Shown here: one piece after another, positions 23,541 to 32,307 of the stretch
Layout of the letters: each line of letters begins with the position of its first letter
Numbering within the stretch: the first letter of the stretch is position 1
Origin: an uncultured Anaerolineae bacterium
Lineage (GTDB): Bacteria; Chloroflexota; Anaerolineae; Anaerolineales; Villigracilaceae
DNA length: 39,277 bases
Direction: 5' to 3'
NCBI GenBank assembly: GCA_937120535.1
Contig: CAKZJX010000073.1
Location: 1 to 39,277 of the forward strand
Notes under the pieces: model-generated
What the model was told of the DNA's origin: nothing
Database searches by the model: none
What the model saw: only the letters and a program-made list of their open reading frames with translations
Program-made: the position numbers and the translations under genes

Positions 23541-23649
23541 GGGTGGACTGCCGAGAGCGCCGAGGACGCGCAGGCGCTGGATGGGTGGACCGCCGAGAGC
23601 GCCGAGGACGCGCAGGCGCTGGATGGGTGGACCGCCGAGAGCGCCGAGA
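23541..23649. repeat. 42-bp tandem repeat, about 2.6 copies
   Basis: Units start at 23541, 23583 and 23625, each beginning GGGTGGAC-GCCGAGAGCGCC; the first two differ by a single base (ACTGCC against ACCGCC). The period is a multiple of three, so several frames stay open (RRERRGRAGAGWVD on plus; SALSAVHPSSACAS on minus), but the array lies outside both convergent genes and neither frame looks like a gene. Confidence 0.85.
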
Positions 23650-23695
23650 GCACAGAGGTTGGGGGTTGGTCTTCGGCGGTCGCTTTGGTCGAGAT

Positions 23696-25732
23696 TCAAC
23701 GCACTTCGATCGAGTAGGTGGCCGGCTGACGGGTGAAGCGCGTGGTGCCGCTCACGATCAGGGTGGTAGTCTCGCCGTGTTGCAGGTCCAGGGGGATCTC
23801 CGCCGTCTGATCGGAAGTCAGCGGGATCGATTGGACGGTGATGGTCTGCCCTTGGCGGATCAACGCCAGGCGGAAGGTCTGAGGCAGGAGGTTTTCCACA
23901 CGTACGAAGCCTTGTGCTTCCCAGCCGTCCATATCCTGCTCGAAGTCGGTGAAATAGCCGATGGCCTCCAGGCGGATGTCGTCCAGCAATAGCCCTTCGC
24001 CATGGACCGCTGCGTCGGTGACGTACTCGAAGCGCAGGTACACCTGTTTGCCGGCATAAGCGGAGAGGTCTACTTCTTCACGGATCCAGCCGCCGCTAGC
24101 GCCGGTGTAGCCCCAGCCGTAAGAGTTGCCGGTGGGATTGGCGTCGGTGCCGGAGGGGGTGCGCAGGAAGTCCCAGCTTTGACCGTCTTCAGAGGCGAGC
24201 ACGTAGAGATAATCCCAATCTTCTTCGATGTCATACCACGTCTGGTAAGACAGGATGATCGGGCCGGCAACATGGGAGAGATCGAAGAGGCGCGTTAGGG
24301 TCATGTCGGATTGATCGCCTTTGTTGGACCAGACCATGAAGCGGCCGGAGTATGGCTCAGCCGGCAGCAGAGGGACGGCCGTGGAGCCCTTGAAGTGGAG
24401 GGTGTGCCGGCCTGGGCAGGCGATTTGAATGTAATCAATCCCATATTGGCGGACCTGGCGCTGGAACGGTTCAACTGGACAGATGGAGAGGGTTTCGGTG
24501 GGATAAGCTCGCGGGGCATCGGGATAATTAGAATAGGCGTAGCGCCCATCGCCCACGCTGGGGTCCTTGAGATAGAGGGCCGCCGCCCAGTCCATAAACA
24601 GGTCGTCGGCGGTGATCGGGGCGCTGGTGAGCGGATCGATGACCCCCAGATCGGCCAGGGTGCTATCCACGCTTTGCAGGTCGTTTTCGGGGTTGGCATT
24701 CAGGGCCTGAGTGGCCTGCTGGCCGAAGCGATCCAAGAAGTAGAGCAGGTACAAGAAGCTGTTTCCGTAGTGAGCGCTGAATTCGGGGGAGTTGGGATCG
24801 GCCCAGTCGTTGAGCTGGATGTCTGGGTTGAGGGTGTAGAGCCAATCGACGCCGCCGATGTCGTAGCCGTTGAGGAAGGCGCCGATCTCGGCAAAGCCTT
24901 CGTTGATCCAGGAGGTCTCGTTGCGATCGTTGTTGAATTGGATCATGTGAACGAATTCATGGGCCAGGATGCTGTAGGTATATTCCGATCCCAGGTCTTG
25001 ATCGGCGCCGATGACGAACGCTTCGTGGCCGTTGGAGTAAGGATGCACCAGAGGGTGATAGGCGTCTGCGGTCGAGAAGTAGCCGGCTACATTGTAGCCA
25101 ATGTTGTTGGCGTAGATGATGTGAATGCGTGGATCGCCGTCGATGCCAGGGGAGCGTTCGCTGCCGAAGAAGGCGCGATTGGTGGGGTAGATCTGAGTGT
25201 CGAAGGTCTCTAGGAGTGCTTGCAGGGCTTTGCGATCCACGGGCACGCCTTCTTCAGCCCAGAAGTAGGCATGTTGGGAGATGAAGTGCAAGGCGGCGGT
25301 GATCTGGAAGTGCTCGTTGGTGTTGGAGTTGGAGATCCAGAACGACTTTCGCTCGCCGATCTGCCAGGGTTTGGCCGGCGGGGGAAGGAGGCGCGGCACG
25401 TCGCAGATGCGCTTGAGGCGGCAGGCTAGATCGTAAGGGTCGTTTTCGGGGACGAGGGCGTTGGTCAAGGCGCTCAAGGTGTCGTCCGAGATCTGTTCGG
25501 CAGGGGGACGAGAGAGCGTCGGCTCAAGGGTGGGCGGCTCATCTGGGTTGGGGAGAAAGCTAGGAAAGCTCAGGGGGAAGGATGGGCTTCTATTTTGGGG
25601 GGCGGTGATCTGTTGGTAGAGCGCTGCGCCGATCGCGCCGGCGCTCAGAAGGAAGCAACAGCCAAGCACCAGAAGCGCGCTCACAGCGATCCATAGGATT
25701 CGATTGGGGTTTGGGGCGGCAGGGGATGTCAT
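23696..25732 (-). CDS. Membrane-anchored zinc metallopeptidase, immune-inhibitor-A-like
   Basis: A 678-residue protein with an N-terminal membrane helix (ILWIAVSALLVLGCCFLL, residues ~13-30) and a Pro-rich stalk. The catalytic domain contains ILAHEFVHMIQFNND near residue 258, an HExxH zinc motif, with the downstream NEGFAEIGAF supplying a third ligand glutamate (gluzincin-like spacing). Residues ~440-590 form a beta-sandwich of the kind seen after the catalytic domain in M6 immune inhibitor A peptidases (SYQTWYDIEEDWDYLYVLAS; YLRFEYVTDAAVHGEGLLLD). The active site would face outside. ATG 25732 has GAGGT 10-14 bases upstream. Substrate unknown. Confidence 0.85.
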   Translation of the reverse strand: MTSPAAPNPNRILWIAVSALLVLGCCFLLSAGAIGAALYQQITAPQNRSPSFPLSFPSFLPNPDEPPTLEPTLSRPPAEQISDDTLSALTNALVPENDPYDLACRLKRICDVPRLLPPPAKPWQIGERKSFWISNSNTNEHFQITAALHFISQHAYFWAEEGVPVDRKALQALLETFDTQIYPTNRAFFGSERSPGIDGDPRIHIIYANNIGYNVAGYFSTADAYHPLVHPYSNGHEAFVIGADQDLGSEYTYSILAHEFVHMIQFNNDRNETSWINEGFAEIGAFLNGYDIGGVDWLYTLNPDIQLNDWADPNSPEFSAHYGNSFLYLLYFLDRFGQQATQALNANPENDLQSVDSTLADLGVIDPLTSAPITADDLFMDWAAALYLKDPSVGDGRYAYSNYPDAPRAYPTETLSICPVEPFQRQVRQYGIDYIQIACPGRHTLHFKGSTAVPLLPAEPYSGRFMVWSNKGDQSDMTLTRLFDLSHVAGPIILSYQTWYDIEEDWDYLYVLASEDGQSWDFLRTPSGTDANPTGNSYGWGYTGASGGWIREEVDLSAYAGKQVYLRFEYVTDAAVHGEGLLLDDIRLEAIGYFTDFEQDMDGWEAQGFVRVENLLPQTFRLALIRQGQTITVQSIPLTSDQTAEIPLDLQHGETTTLIVSGTTRFTRQPATYSIEVR

Positions 25733-25837
25733 TTTGGAGACCTCGGCTTTCGTCAGGCACTGTCTGCTAGATGGTTCTCGTCGGCCGCAAGGGGTCGGGC
25801 GGGGGACTCCCTCCTGGAATGGGACCGCAGCGAGCAG

Positions 25838-27712
25838 TTAGGCTTTCACCCGCTCGATGATCTCGGCAACCAGGTCGTAGCGGTGAAATTGGGGCATGAG
25901 GTATATACCTTGCGCCCAGAGTTTGAGGCGCTCGATCAGCTCTACGGCCAATTCTATCCCAACTTGAGCAGCTTGGTCGCCAGCGGCTTCAAGACGCCGA
26001 ATGGTCTCTTCTGGGATGAACACGCCGGGCACCTCGTGATTCAGGAAGTTGGCATGGCGGACGCTCACCAGGGGTAGGATGCCCACCAGCACCGGTTGCT
26101 GGAGAGGGCCGTGCATAGCTGCGTAGGCTTCTAGGAATCGTTCGCCGTCTTCGGGGCGATAAATGGGCTGGGTGAGGAAGAAATCGGCGCCAGCTCTGAC
26201 TTTGCGATGCAGGTTTTTGATCTCATTCTCCAGCTCAGGCGGGCAGAGGTTGAGCGCAGCGCCTACGAAGAAGTGGGTCGGCTGACCGATGGAGACTCCC
26301 GAATGATCGACGCCGACGTTGAATTTTTGCTTGATGAGTTTGATCAGGCCAGAAGGCACCAGATCGTAGTTGTCCATTGCTTCGGGGTAGTCGCCGATGG
26401 CGGTGGGGTCGCCCATGACCACAAACACGTTGCGGATGCCCAGGGCGTGAGCGGCCAACAGGTCGCCCTGGATGCGCAGCAGGTTGCGACCACGGGTGGG
26501 GAAGTGGAGGGTGGTTTCGATGCCGACTTGGCGTTGGATCACGTCGCACACCGCCCAGGCCGACATGCGCATGCGGGCCATGGGGGTATCGGCGACGTTG
26601 ATCACGTCGGCTCCGGATTCTTGCAGCAGGGAGGCGGCGGCGATCAGCTTGTGGGTGGAGAGGCCGCGCGGCGGGTCCATCTCGACCGAGACAACGAATT
26701 GGCCGGAGGCCAGTTTTTGCGCCAGTTGAGAGGGGGGTTCAGCAACCGCCGGGGCTTCTTCTTCGGCGGGGAGGGGGGAGAGGATGGGTGTGAACACGGG
26801 CCGTGGGTCTGCGGCCAAGGAGCGCTTGATGGCAGCAATATGGGCTGGCGTGGTGCCGCAGCAGCCACCGATCACGTTGGCCCCTGCTTGGCGGAACAGG
26901 TCGGCGTATTCGCCGAAGTAGTCGGGGTCGGCAGGGTACATGATGCGTCCGCCGACTTGGTGGGGCCAACCGGCATTGGGCTTGACCCAAAAATAGGGTC
27001 GGCGAGGCTGGCTGCCCTGGGAGGTAGCCAGGGCCGTGCGCATGATCTTCAGGATGCGCAGCAGTTGGGCCGGCCCGCCGGAGCAGTTGACGCCGATCAC
27101 GTCGGCGCCGGCCTGTGCCAGAGCATGGGCCGCGCTGGCTGGGTCGTCGCCCAGCAGGGTGCGGTCGTCGCGGGTGAAGGTGACCGAGGCGACGATCGGC
27201 AGGTCGCATACCTCGCGGGCAGCGTGGATGGCCTCGCGGATCTCGTATAGGTCGCTGATGGTCTCAATCACAATCAGGTCGGCACCGGCCTCGGCCAGGG
27301 CGCGGATCTGCTCGGCAAATGCCTGGCGCGCTATCTCGGCTCGGACGCGCCCGTAGGGAGCCAAGCGCACTCCCAAGGGGCCCACGTCGCCGGCGATCAG
27401 CACTTCTCGAAAGGATGCAGCCACCACACGATGGGCTAGTTCCACGCCGGCGCGATTGATCTCAGCCAGGCGCGCGGCCAAGCCGTGCTGTTCGAGCTTG
27501 AAGCGGTTGGCGCCAAAGGTGTTGGTGAGGATCAGCTGGGCGCCGGCTTCGATGTATTCACGATGGATCTCGGCCACCAGGGCTGGGTTGCTCAGGTTGA
27601 GTTCGTCGAAGCAGCGACGAAAGTCGATGCCCCGTCCATGCAACATAGTGCCCATTGCTCCGTCGGCGATGAGCACTTGAGACGAGAGAAGTTCAAGGAA
27701 TCGATAGCTCAT
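25838..27712 (-). CDS. Bifunctional homocysteine S-methyltransferase / 5,10-methylenetetrahydrofolate reductase
   Basis: A 624-residue fusion. Residues ~1-300 are a zinc-dependent homocysteine methyltransferase barrel (LIADGAMGTMLHGRG; Cys in GVNCSGGPAQLL near residue 208; GGCCGTTPAHI near residue 283). After a Pro/Ala/Glu linker (LPAEEEAPAVAEPPSQ), residues ~335-620 are an MTHFR-type FAD barrel (VSVEMDPPRGLSTHKLI; NVFVVMGDPTAIGDYPEAMD; ADFFLTQPIYRPEDGERFL). The reductase makes 5-methyl-THF, the methyl donor for MetH encoded directly upstream (24-base gap). What the first domain uses as methyl donor is uncertain. ATG 27712 follows AAGG by 5 bases; GTG 27718 overlaps that site. Confidence 0.92.
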   Translation of the reverse strand: MSYRFLELLSSQVLIADGAMGTMLHGRGIDFRRCFDELNLSNPALVAEIHREYIEAGAQLILTNTFGANRFKLEQHGLAARLAEINRAGVELAHRVVAASFREVLIAGDVGPLGVRLAPYGRVRAEIARQAFAEQIRALAEAGADLIVIETISDLYEIREAIHAAREVCDLPIVASVTFTRDDRTLLGDDPASAAHALAQAGADVIGVNCSGGPAQLLRILKIMRTALATSQGSQPRRPYFWVKPNAGWPHQVGGRIMYPADPDYFGEYADLFRQAGANVIGGCCGTTPAHIAAIKRSLAADPRPVFTPILSPLPAEEEAPAVAEPPSQLAQKLASGQFVVSVEMDPPRGLSTHKLIAAASLLQESGADVINVADTPMARMRMSAWAVCDVIQRQVGIETTLHFPTRGRNLLRIQGDLLAAHALGIRNVFVVMGDPTAIGDYPEAMDNYDLVPSGLIKLIKQKFNVGVDHSGVSIGQPTHFFVGAALNLCPPELENEIKNLHRKVRAGADFFLTQPIYRPEDGERFLEAYAAMHGPLQQPVLVGILPLVSVRHANFLNHEVPGVFIPEETIRRLEAAGDQAAQVGIELAVELIERLKLWAQGIYLMPQFHRYDLVAEIIERVKA

Positions 27713-27736
27713 GAACACCTTACCATAAGTAATAGA

Positions 27737-30700
27737 TCATTGCGCTGGGCCTTCGCCTACGTTGTAGTACTTGGCTTGCGGATGGTGGACGACGATGGCT
27801 GCTGTGGATTGTTCGGGGATCAGTTGATAGGCTGGGCTCAGGCGCATACCGAGTTCGCGCTCGGCCGGCAACAGGTCGAATACTTTGCGATGATCTGCCA
27901 AATTCGGGATGGCTGGGTATCCCCAAGAGTAGCGTTTTCCTTGCCCCTCGGCCAGGCCCAGCTCACGGCGGATGTGACGGTGTAGGTATTCGGCGGTGGC
28001 TTCGGCGGTCTGAACAGCCAGGCCGTGGGTGAAGTAGGCCTCGGTGTAGTCGTTGGCTGCCTGGAGTTGGTCAAAGCGCTCGGTGGCTTGTTGGCCTACG
28101 GTGACCACTTGAAAGGCGACCACGTCCAGTTGGCCGGAGTCAACCAGGGCGAAGTAATCGGCCAGGCATAAGTATTCTCCGGAGTCTTGGCGGGGAAAGG
28201 TGAAGCAGGTGAGGGGGCGCAGATTGGGCAGGGCATCGGGGTCGTAGATAATCAGGTCGTTGCCCTCGGCTTGGCAGGGAAAATAGCCGTATATGCCCTG
28301 AGGTTTTAGCCAGCCTTGGCGCAGGGCTTGGTGTTTCATGCGCTCGAGGCGGGCGTCGAATTCGGCCTTGAGTTTTTCCCACTCCTCGCCGTGGGTGTTT
28401 TTGCCGCCCCAGGAGAGGCGGTAGAGTTCGTTGATCGAGAGGTGGCGAAAGACGATCTCCAGAGGCATTTCTCGGACGATGCGCACGCCCCAGCGGTCTG
28501 GAAGCGGAATGGGGGCGGGAATCACGGCGGATCGGATCACGCCCGGGGCGCGACCATCGCCCGAGGGTCGGGCGCGGCCGGCCTCGAGTTCCGCTTCGCG
28601 GCGGATGCGTTCGAGGAGCTGGGAGCGTTGTTCGGGAACGATCAGCTGGTCCATCACTTCTAGCCCTTCGAAGGCGTCTTTGCAGTAGAAGACGCCGGGT
28701 TCGTAGAGATCGCCTTGTTCGGTAAATAGGATGCGCCGGCCGAAGCGGCGGTTGATGGCTGCGCCGCCCACCAGGACTGGGAATCTCAGGCCGCGGCGAT
28801 GTAGTTCGTTGACGATCAGCGGCATCTGTTTGGAGGTGGAAACCAGCAGGGCCGAAAGGCCGATGGCGGTGGCGTTGACTTCGACGGCTTTGGTGATGAT
28901 GGTCTCGGCCGGCACTTGTTTGCCCAGGTCAATCACGGTGTAGCCGTTGTTGGAAAGGATGGTCTTCACCAGGTTTTTGCCGATGTCGTGCACGTCGCCG
29001 TAAACGGTGGCCAGCACGACGGTCCCTTTGCTCACACCTTCGACGCGCTCGAGGTAGGTTTCGAGGTGGGCCACGGCGCGCTTCATGACCTCGGCCGACT
29101 GGAGGACGAAGGGCAGGATCAGCTCGCCGGATCCGAATTTGTCGCCCACTTCTTTCATGGCCGGCAGGAGCACAGTGTTGAGGATGTGCACAGCGGTTTC
29201 GTGGCGCGAGCGAGGGGGAGTTGCTGGGTCGGCAGGGCGGTGGATGATTTCGTCGATGTCGCCTTCTACACCGTCTTTGTGGCGGCGGACGATCTTCCAA
29301 TGCAAGCGCTGTTCGGCGGTCATGCCCTGGATGGGGTCGGCCTTGTCGGCGCGAGCTTCGGATTTGCTCTTGCCTTCGAAGTACTCGATGTAGCGTTGCA
29401 GGGCGTCGGGGCGGCGGTTGAAGATCAGGTCTTCGGCTAGCTGGCGTTCTTCTTGGGGGATGTCGGCGTAGGGGGTGACGTGGGCCGGGTTGATGATGGC
29501 CATGTCGAGGCCGGCTTGCACGCAGTGGTAGAGCATGACCGAGTTGAGCACCGGACGGGCATGCGGCGCCAACCCGAAGGACAGGTTGCTGACGCCCAGG
29601 GAAGTGAGCACGCCGGGCAGGTGTTGTTTGATCAGGCGGATGCCTTCAATGGTTTCGATGGCTGAGTTGGCGAACTCTGGGTCGCCGGTGGCCAGGGTGA
29701 AGGTTAGGGCGTCGAAGATCAGGGCATGGGGAGGCAGGCCATGCTCGTGAACGGCGATGTCGTAGATACGTTTGGCGACTTCTAGCTTCTTCTGGCGGGT
29801 CTTGGCCATGCCGTGCTCGTCAATCGTCAGGGCGATCACGGCGGCGTTGTAGCGTTTGGCCAGTTCAAAGACCTTGTCGGCCTTGGCGCGGCCTCCTTCT
29901 AGGTGGGTGGAGTTGATCAGGCAGCGGCCAGGGGTGGTTTGGAGAGCGACCTCCATCACGTCCAGTTCGGTGGTGTCGATGACCAGCGGGGCGTCTACGC
30001 CCATTTCGAGTTTTTTGACCACGTTGCGCATCAGGGCGGCTTCGTCGGGGCGCTCGGTGACTGCGCAGCAGATATCCAGGGCGTGGGCGCCGGATTCGAT
30101 TTGTTCTCGGGCGATCTGGAGGATGCCGTCGTAGTCCTCGGCCAGCAGCAGTTGTTTGAATTTGCGCGATCCCTGGGCATTGCAGCGTTCGCCGATCAGC
30201 AGGGGGGGCGGGTCCTGGTGCATGGCGATGGCCGACATGGCCGAGGCCAGGCGTGGGGCGGGGGCCGGCCGGCGCAAGGGGCGGCGGCGCACATCGCGCA
30301 GTCGCTCGACTAACAGGCGCAAGTGATCGGGGGTGGTGCCACAACAACCGCCGACGACCGAGATGTTGTGCTGGGTGACAAATTCGTAGAGGTCGTTGGC
30401 AAATGGTTCTGGCTCGAGGGGGTAAATGGCTTGCCCATCCACGTTGAGCGGCAGGCCGGCGTTGGGAATGCAAGAGACGGGCAGCGAAGCGTTTTCGCCC
30501 AGGAAGCGGATCGGCTGGCGCATGTGCTCTGGACCGGTGGAGCAGTTTAGGCCGATCAGGTCGATCGGCAGTCCCTCGAGGATGGCCAGGGCGGCCTGAA
30601 TGTCGGTGCCCAGCAACATGCGTCCTGTCGTATCGAGGGTGACCTGGGCTTGGATCGGCAGATAGATGCCGGTTTCTTCAAAGGCCTTGTGGCAGCCCAG

Positions 30701-31243
30701 GATGGCCGCTTTGACCTCCAGGATGTCTTGCGAGGTTTCGATCAGCAGCAGATCCACCCCGCCGCAGATCAGCCCGACGGCCTGTTCGCGGAAGACGTCC
30801 ACCAGTTCATTGAAGGAGATGTTGGAGAGCTCGGGGTCGTCGGCCGAGGGGAGTTTTCCGGAGGGGCCAATCGAGCCGGCTACGAAACGGGGTGAGGTCG
30901 AGGAGTATTCATCGGCCAGGCGGCGTGCTAGGCGAGCTGCAGCTTCGTTGATCTCAAGGATGCGATCCTGTAAGCCGTATTCGTTCATCGTGATGCGGTT
31001 CGATCGGAAGGTGTTGGTCTCAATCACATCCACACCGACTTCGAGAAAGGATCGGTGCACCTTCTCCACCGCTTCGGGGTGGGTGATGACCAGATAATCG
31101 TTGCATCCGTAGTATTGCTCGCCGCCGAAGTGCTGTGGGGTGAGGTTTTGCTTCTGTAGATTGGTGCCCATGGCGCCGTCGAAGATCAAGACTCGTTCGG
31201 CTAGGGCGTCTAGGTATCGGCGATTGGTGTATTTGCGCTCCAT
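27737..31243 (-). CDS. metH: Cobalamin-dependent methionine synthase MetH
   Basis: A 1168-residue full-length enzyme with all modules: homocysteine domain (LIFDGAMGTNLQKQ; zinc cysteines in NCSTGPEHM near 233 and GGCCGTTPDH near 299), pterin/folate domain (LIGERCNAQGSRKFKQLL near 350), helical cap, cobalamin domain with the axial histidine motif GDVHDIGKNLV near 749, and SAM-dependent reactivation domain (YSWGYPAIPNLADH near 1110; AIVVHHPQAKYYNVG at the end). It transfers a methyl group from 5-methyl-THF via cobalamin to homocysteine. ATG 31243 is set by AGGAG 6 bases upstream; an open frame runs on upstream through the riboswitch and is not coding. First gene of the operon and controlled by the SAM riboswitch. 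Confidence 0.97.
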   Translation of the reverse strand: MERKYTNRRYLDALAERVLIFDGAMGTNLQKQNLTPQHFGGEQYYGCNDYLVITHPEAVEKVHRSFLEVGVDVIETNTFRSNRITMNEYGLQDRILEINEAAARLARRLADEYSSTSPRFVAGSIGPSGKLPSADDPELSNISFNELVDVFREQAVGLICGGVDLLLIETSQDILEVKAAILGCHKAFEETGIYLPIQAQVTLDTTGRMLLGTDIQAALAILEGLPIDLIGLNCSTGPEHMRQPIRFLGENASLPVSCIPNAGLPLNVDGQAIYPLEPEPFANDLYEFVTQHNISVVGGCCGTTPDHLRLLVERLRDVRRRPLRRPAPAPRLASAMSAIAMHQDPPPLLIGERCNAQGSRKFKQLLLAEDYDGILQIAREQIESGAHALDICCAVTERPDEAALMRNVVKKLEMGVDAPLVIDTTELDVMEVALQTTPGRCLINSTHLEGGRAKADKVFELAKRYNAAVIALTIDEHGMAKTRQKKLEVAKRIYDIAVHEHGLPPHALIFDALTFTLATGDPEFANSAIETIEGIRLIKQHLPGVLTSLGVSNLSFGLAPHARPVLNSVMLYHCVQAGLDMAIINPAHVTPYADIPQEERQLAEDLIFNRRPDALQRYIEYFEGKSKSEARADKADPIQGMTAEQRLHWKIVRRHKDGVEGDIDEIIHRPADPATPPRSRHETAVHILNTVLLPAMKEVGDKFGSGELILPFVLQSAEVMKRAVAHLETYLERVEGVSKGTVVLATVYGDVHDIGKNLVKTILSNNGYTVIDLGKQVPAETIITKAVEVNATAIGLSALLVSTSKQMPLIVNELHRRGLRFPVLVGGAAINRRFGRRILFTEQGDLYEPGVFYCKDAFEGLEVMDQLIVPEQRSQLLERIRREAELEAGRARPSGDGRAPGVIRSAVIPAPIPLPDRWGVRIVREMPLEIVFRHLSINELYRLSWGGKNTHGEEWEKLKAEFDARLERMKHQALRQGWLKPQGIYGYFPCQAEGNDLIIYDPDALPNLRPLTCFTFPRQDSGEYLCLADYFALVDSGQLDVVAFQVVTVGQQATERFDQLQAANDYTEAYFTHGLAVQTAEATAEYLHRHIRRELGLAEGQGKRYSWGYPAIPNLADHRKVFDLLPAERELGMRLSPAYQLIPEQSTAAIVVHHPQAKYYNVGEGPAQ

Positions 31244-31285
31244 AGTGCTCCTGCAAAAAGATGGCGTTGTGCGCCGAGGGGTGGT

Positions 31286-31317
31286 AATCAAAATCGCCTC
31301 TCGGCCATGAGAGGCGA
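31286..31317 (-). terminator. Riboswitch-controlled intrinsic terminator before metH
   Basis: Perfect 9-bp stem TCGCCTCTC (31294-31302) and GAGAGGCGA (31309-31317), loop of 6; on the minus strand it is followed by TTTTGATT. It sits between the SAM-binding aptamer and the metH ribosome site, the place expected for the off-state expression platform. Confidence 0.9.
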
Positions 31318-31346
31318 CAGGAAAGCTCGATCTGGCATCCGTCATC

Positions 31347-31479
31347 TCTCATCTTTCGGACGATCGTCCGCCGAAGTTGGCACCTTGGGAGCGGCCGGGT
31401 ATGACCTGACCAATACAGTCGACCTATCCCGGTTGCCGAGGCGTCACAGGGTCGGTCCCTCAGCCTCTCTGGATGAGAA
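31347..31479 (-). ncRNA. SAM-I riboswitch (S-box leader)
   Basis: On the minus strand the aptamer is closed by TCTCATC (31473-31478 region) and GATGAGA (31347-31353). Inside are the S-box landmarks in order: AGAGAGGCTGAGGGACCGA, CCCTGTGACGCCTCGGCAACC (kink-turn and SAM-pocket strand), then two further helices (CGGGATAGGTCGAC; GGTGCCAACTTCGGC-type segment). It should bind S-adenosylmethionine and allow the terminator at 31286-31317 to form, reducing transcription of metH and the following gene when SAM is plentiful. Confidence 0.93.
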
Positions 31480-31500
31480 CGGATATTTGGATTGGGCAGG

Positions 31501-31529
31501 GTTATATCACAGTCGTGGAGATGTGTCAA
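31501..31529 (-). promoter_or_regulatory. Promoter of the SAM riboswitch-metH operon
   Basis: Minus strand perfect TTGACA (31524-31529), 17 bases, TATAAC (31501-31506). The expected start near 31494 lies 15 bases before the aptamer. Confidence 0.85.
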
Positions 31530-31692
31530 ATCGAAAGCGTTTGAAAACAGCAAGTTGGTGGGTTGGTCGTTTTGAGCCGGCGTAGGCTGGGGTTGGTACG
31601 ATGGATGGCCGGGGGGATGGTCTTTCCAATTCGTTGACGATCTTCCTCTCCGAGGGTGGCTGCTGCGCAAGGTGGAAACTGGGTTGGGTCTC
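31530..31692. other. Divergent intergenic spacer
   Basis: No gene or fold recognised between the metH and flavin reductase promoters. Confidence 0.4.
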
Positions 31693-31721
31693 TTGACTTC
31701 CCTTTGTCTATTCGTTATGAT
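31693..31721 (+). promoter_or_regulatory. Promoter of the flavin reductase gene
   Basis: TTGACT (31693-31698), 17 bases, TATGAT (31716-31721), about 72 bases before the start codon. Confidence 0.8.
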
Positions 31722-31793
31722 GATTGATGGAATGTTCCGGCGTCGCCGCCTGGCGACGATTCGGACAGCATATATCCTACATTGAGGCAAATC

Positions 31794-32273
31794 ATGATCG
31801 TGGAACCTGAAGCTTTGCGCCAGGTCATGCGTTCCTGGACAACCGGCGTGGCCATTTTACTCTCGAGGCATCAGGAAGAAACATATGGCATTACTGTCAA
31901 TTCGCTCAGTTCCCTGGCGCTCGATCCGCCGTTGATTGCAGTGACGCTGATGAACGACTCGTATATTCATCGTTTGGTGAGTCGATCGCATGCTTTTACC
32001 ATCAATATCCTGTCCGCTGCTCAGCGTGAACTGGCCGAGATCTTCGCCGGGAAATTGCAAGGCAAAGAGCGTATGACAAGCGTCGAAGTGCAGTCCTTGC
32101 CCAGCGGATCGGTGGTGTTGCGTGAGTGCCTGTCGTGGTTGGATTGCCGTGTGACACACATCCAGCCGGTGGGGCCGAACACACTTTTTTTTGCAGAAGT
32201 AGTCGCTGCGCAGGTGTATTCCCTAGACGATCCGTTGGTGTATCACAATCGGGCTTATCATCGCCTGGCGTAA
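31794..32273 (+). CDS. Flavin reductase-like FMN-binding protein
   Basis: A 159-residue protein of the flavin reductase/DIM6-NTAB split-barrel family: ALRQVMRSWTTGVAILLSRH at the start, GITVNSLSSLALDPPLIAVTL (FMN contact region), FTINILSAAQRELAEIFAGK, and YHNRAYHRL at the end. Such proteins reduce or bind FMN and often supply reduced flavin to a monooxygenase, though none is nearby. ATG 31794 is preceded by GAGG; the TTG at 31782 is less likely. Confidence 0.88.
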   Translation: MIVEPEALRQVMRSWTTGVAILLSRHQEETYGITVNSLSSLALDPPLIAVTLMNDSYIHRLVSRSHAFTINILSAAQRELAEIFAGKLQGKERMTSVEVQSLPSGSVVLRECLSWLDCRVTHIQPVGPNTLFFAEVVAAQVYSLDDPLVYHNRAYHRLA

Positions 32274-32307
32274 GCAGGGCCGGCCGGGCGATGAGCGGGA
32301 GGGTCTT

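Noticed and set aside
23541-23649. Possible CRISPR array
   Set aside because: The copies are directly adjacent without spacers, and there are no cas genes. It is a plain tandem duplication.
23531-23992. Plus-strand open frame starting in the tandem repeats (RRERRGRAGAG repeats)
   Set aside because: Open only because the 42-bp repeat is a multiple of three and because it then runs antisense to the peptidase gene.
26207-27250. A 347-residue plus-strand open frame
   Set aside because: Antisense of the homocysteine methyltransferase/MTHFR gene; no domain-like content.
31020-31790. Open frame of 256 residues on the minus strand spanning the metH leader
   Set aside because: It crosses the SAM riboswitch, its promoter and the start of metH; these structured signals explain the sequence better.
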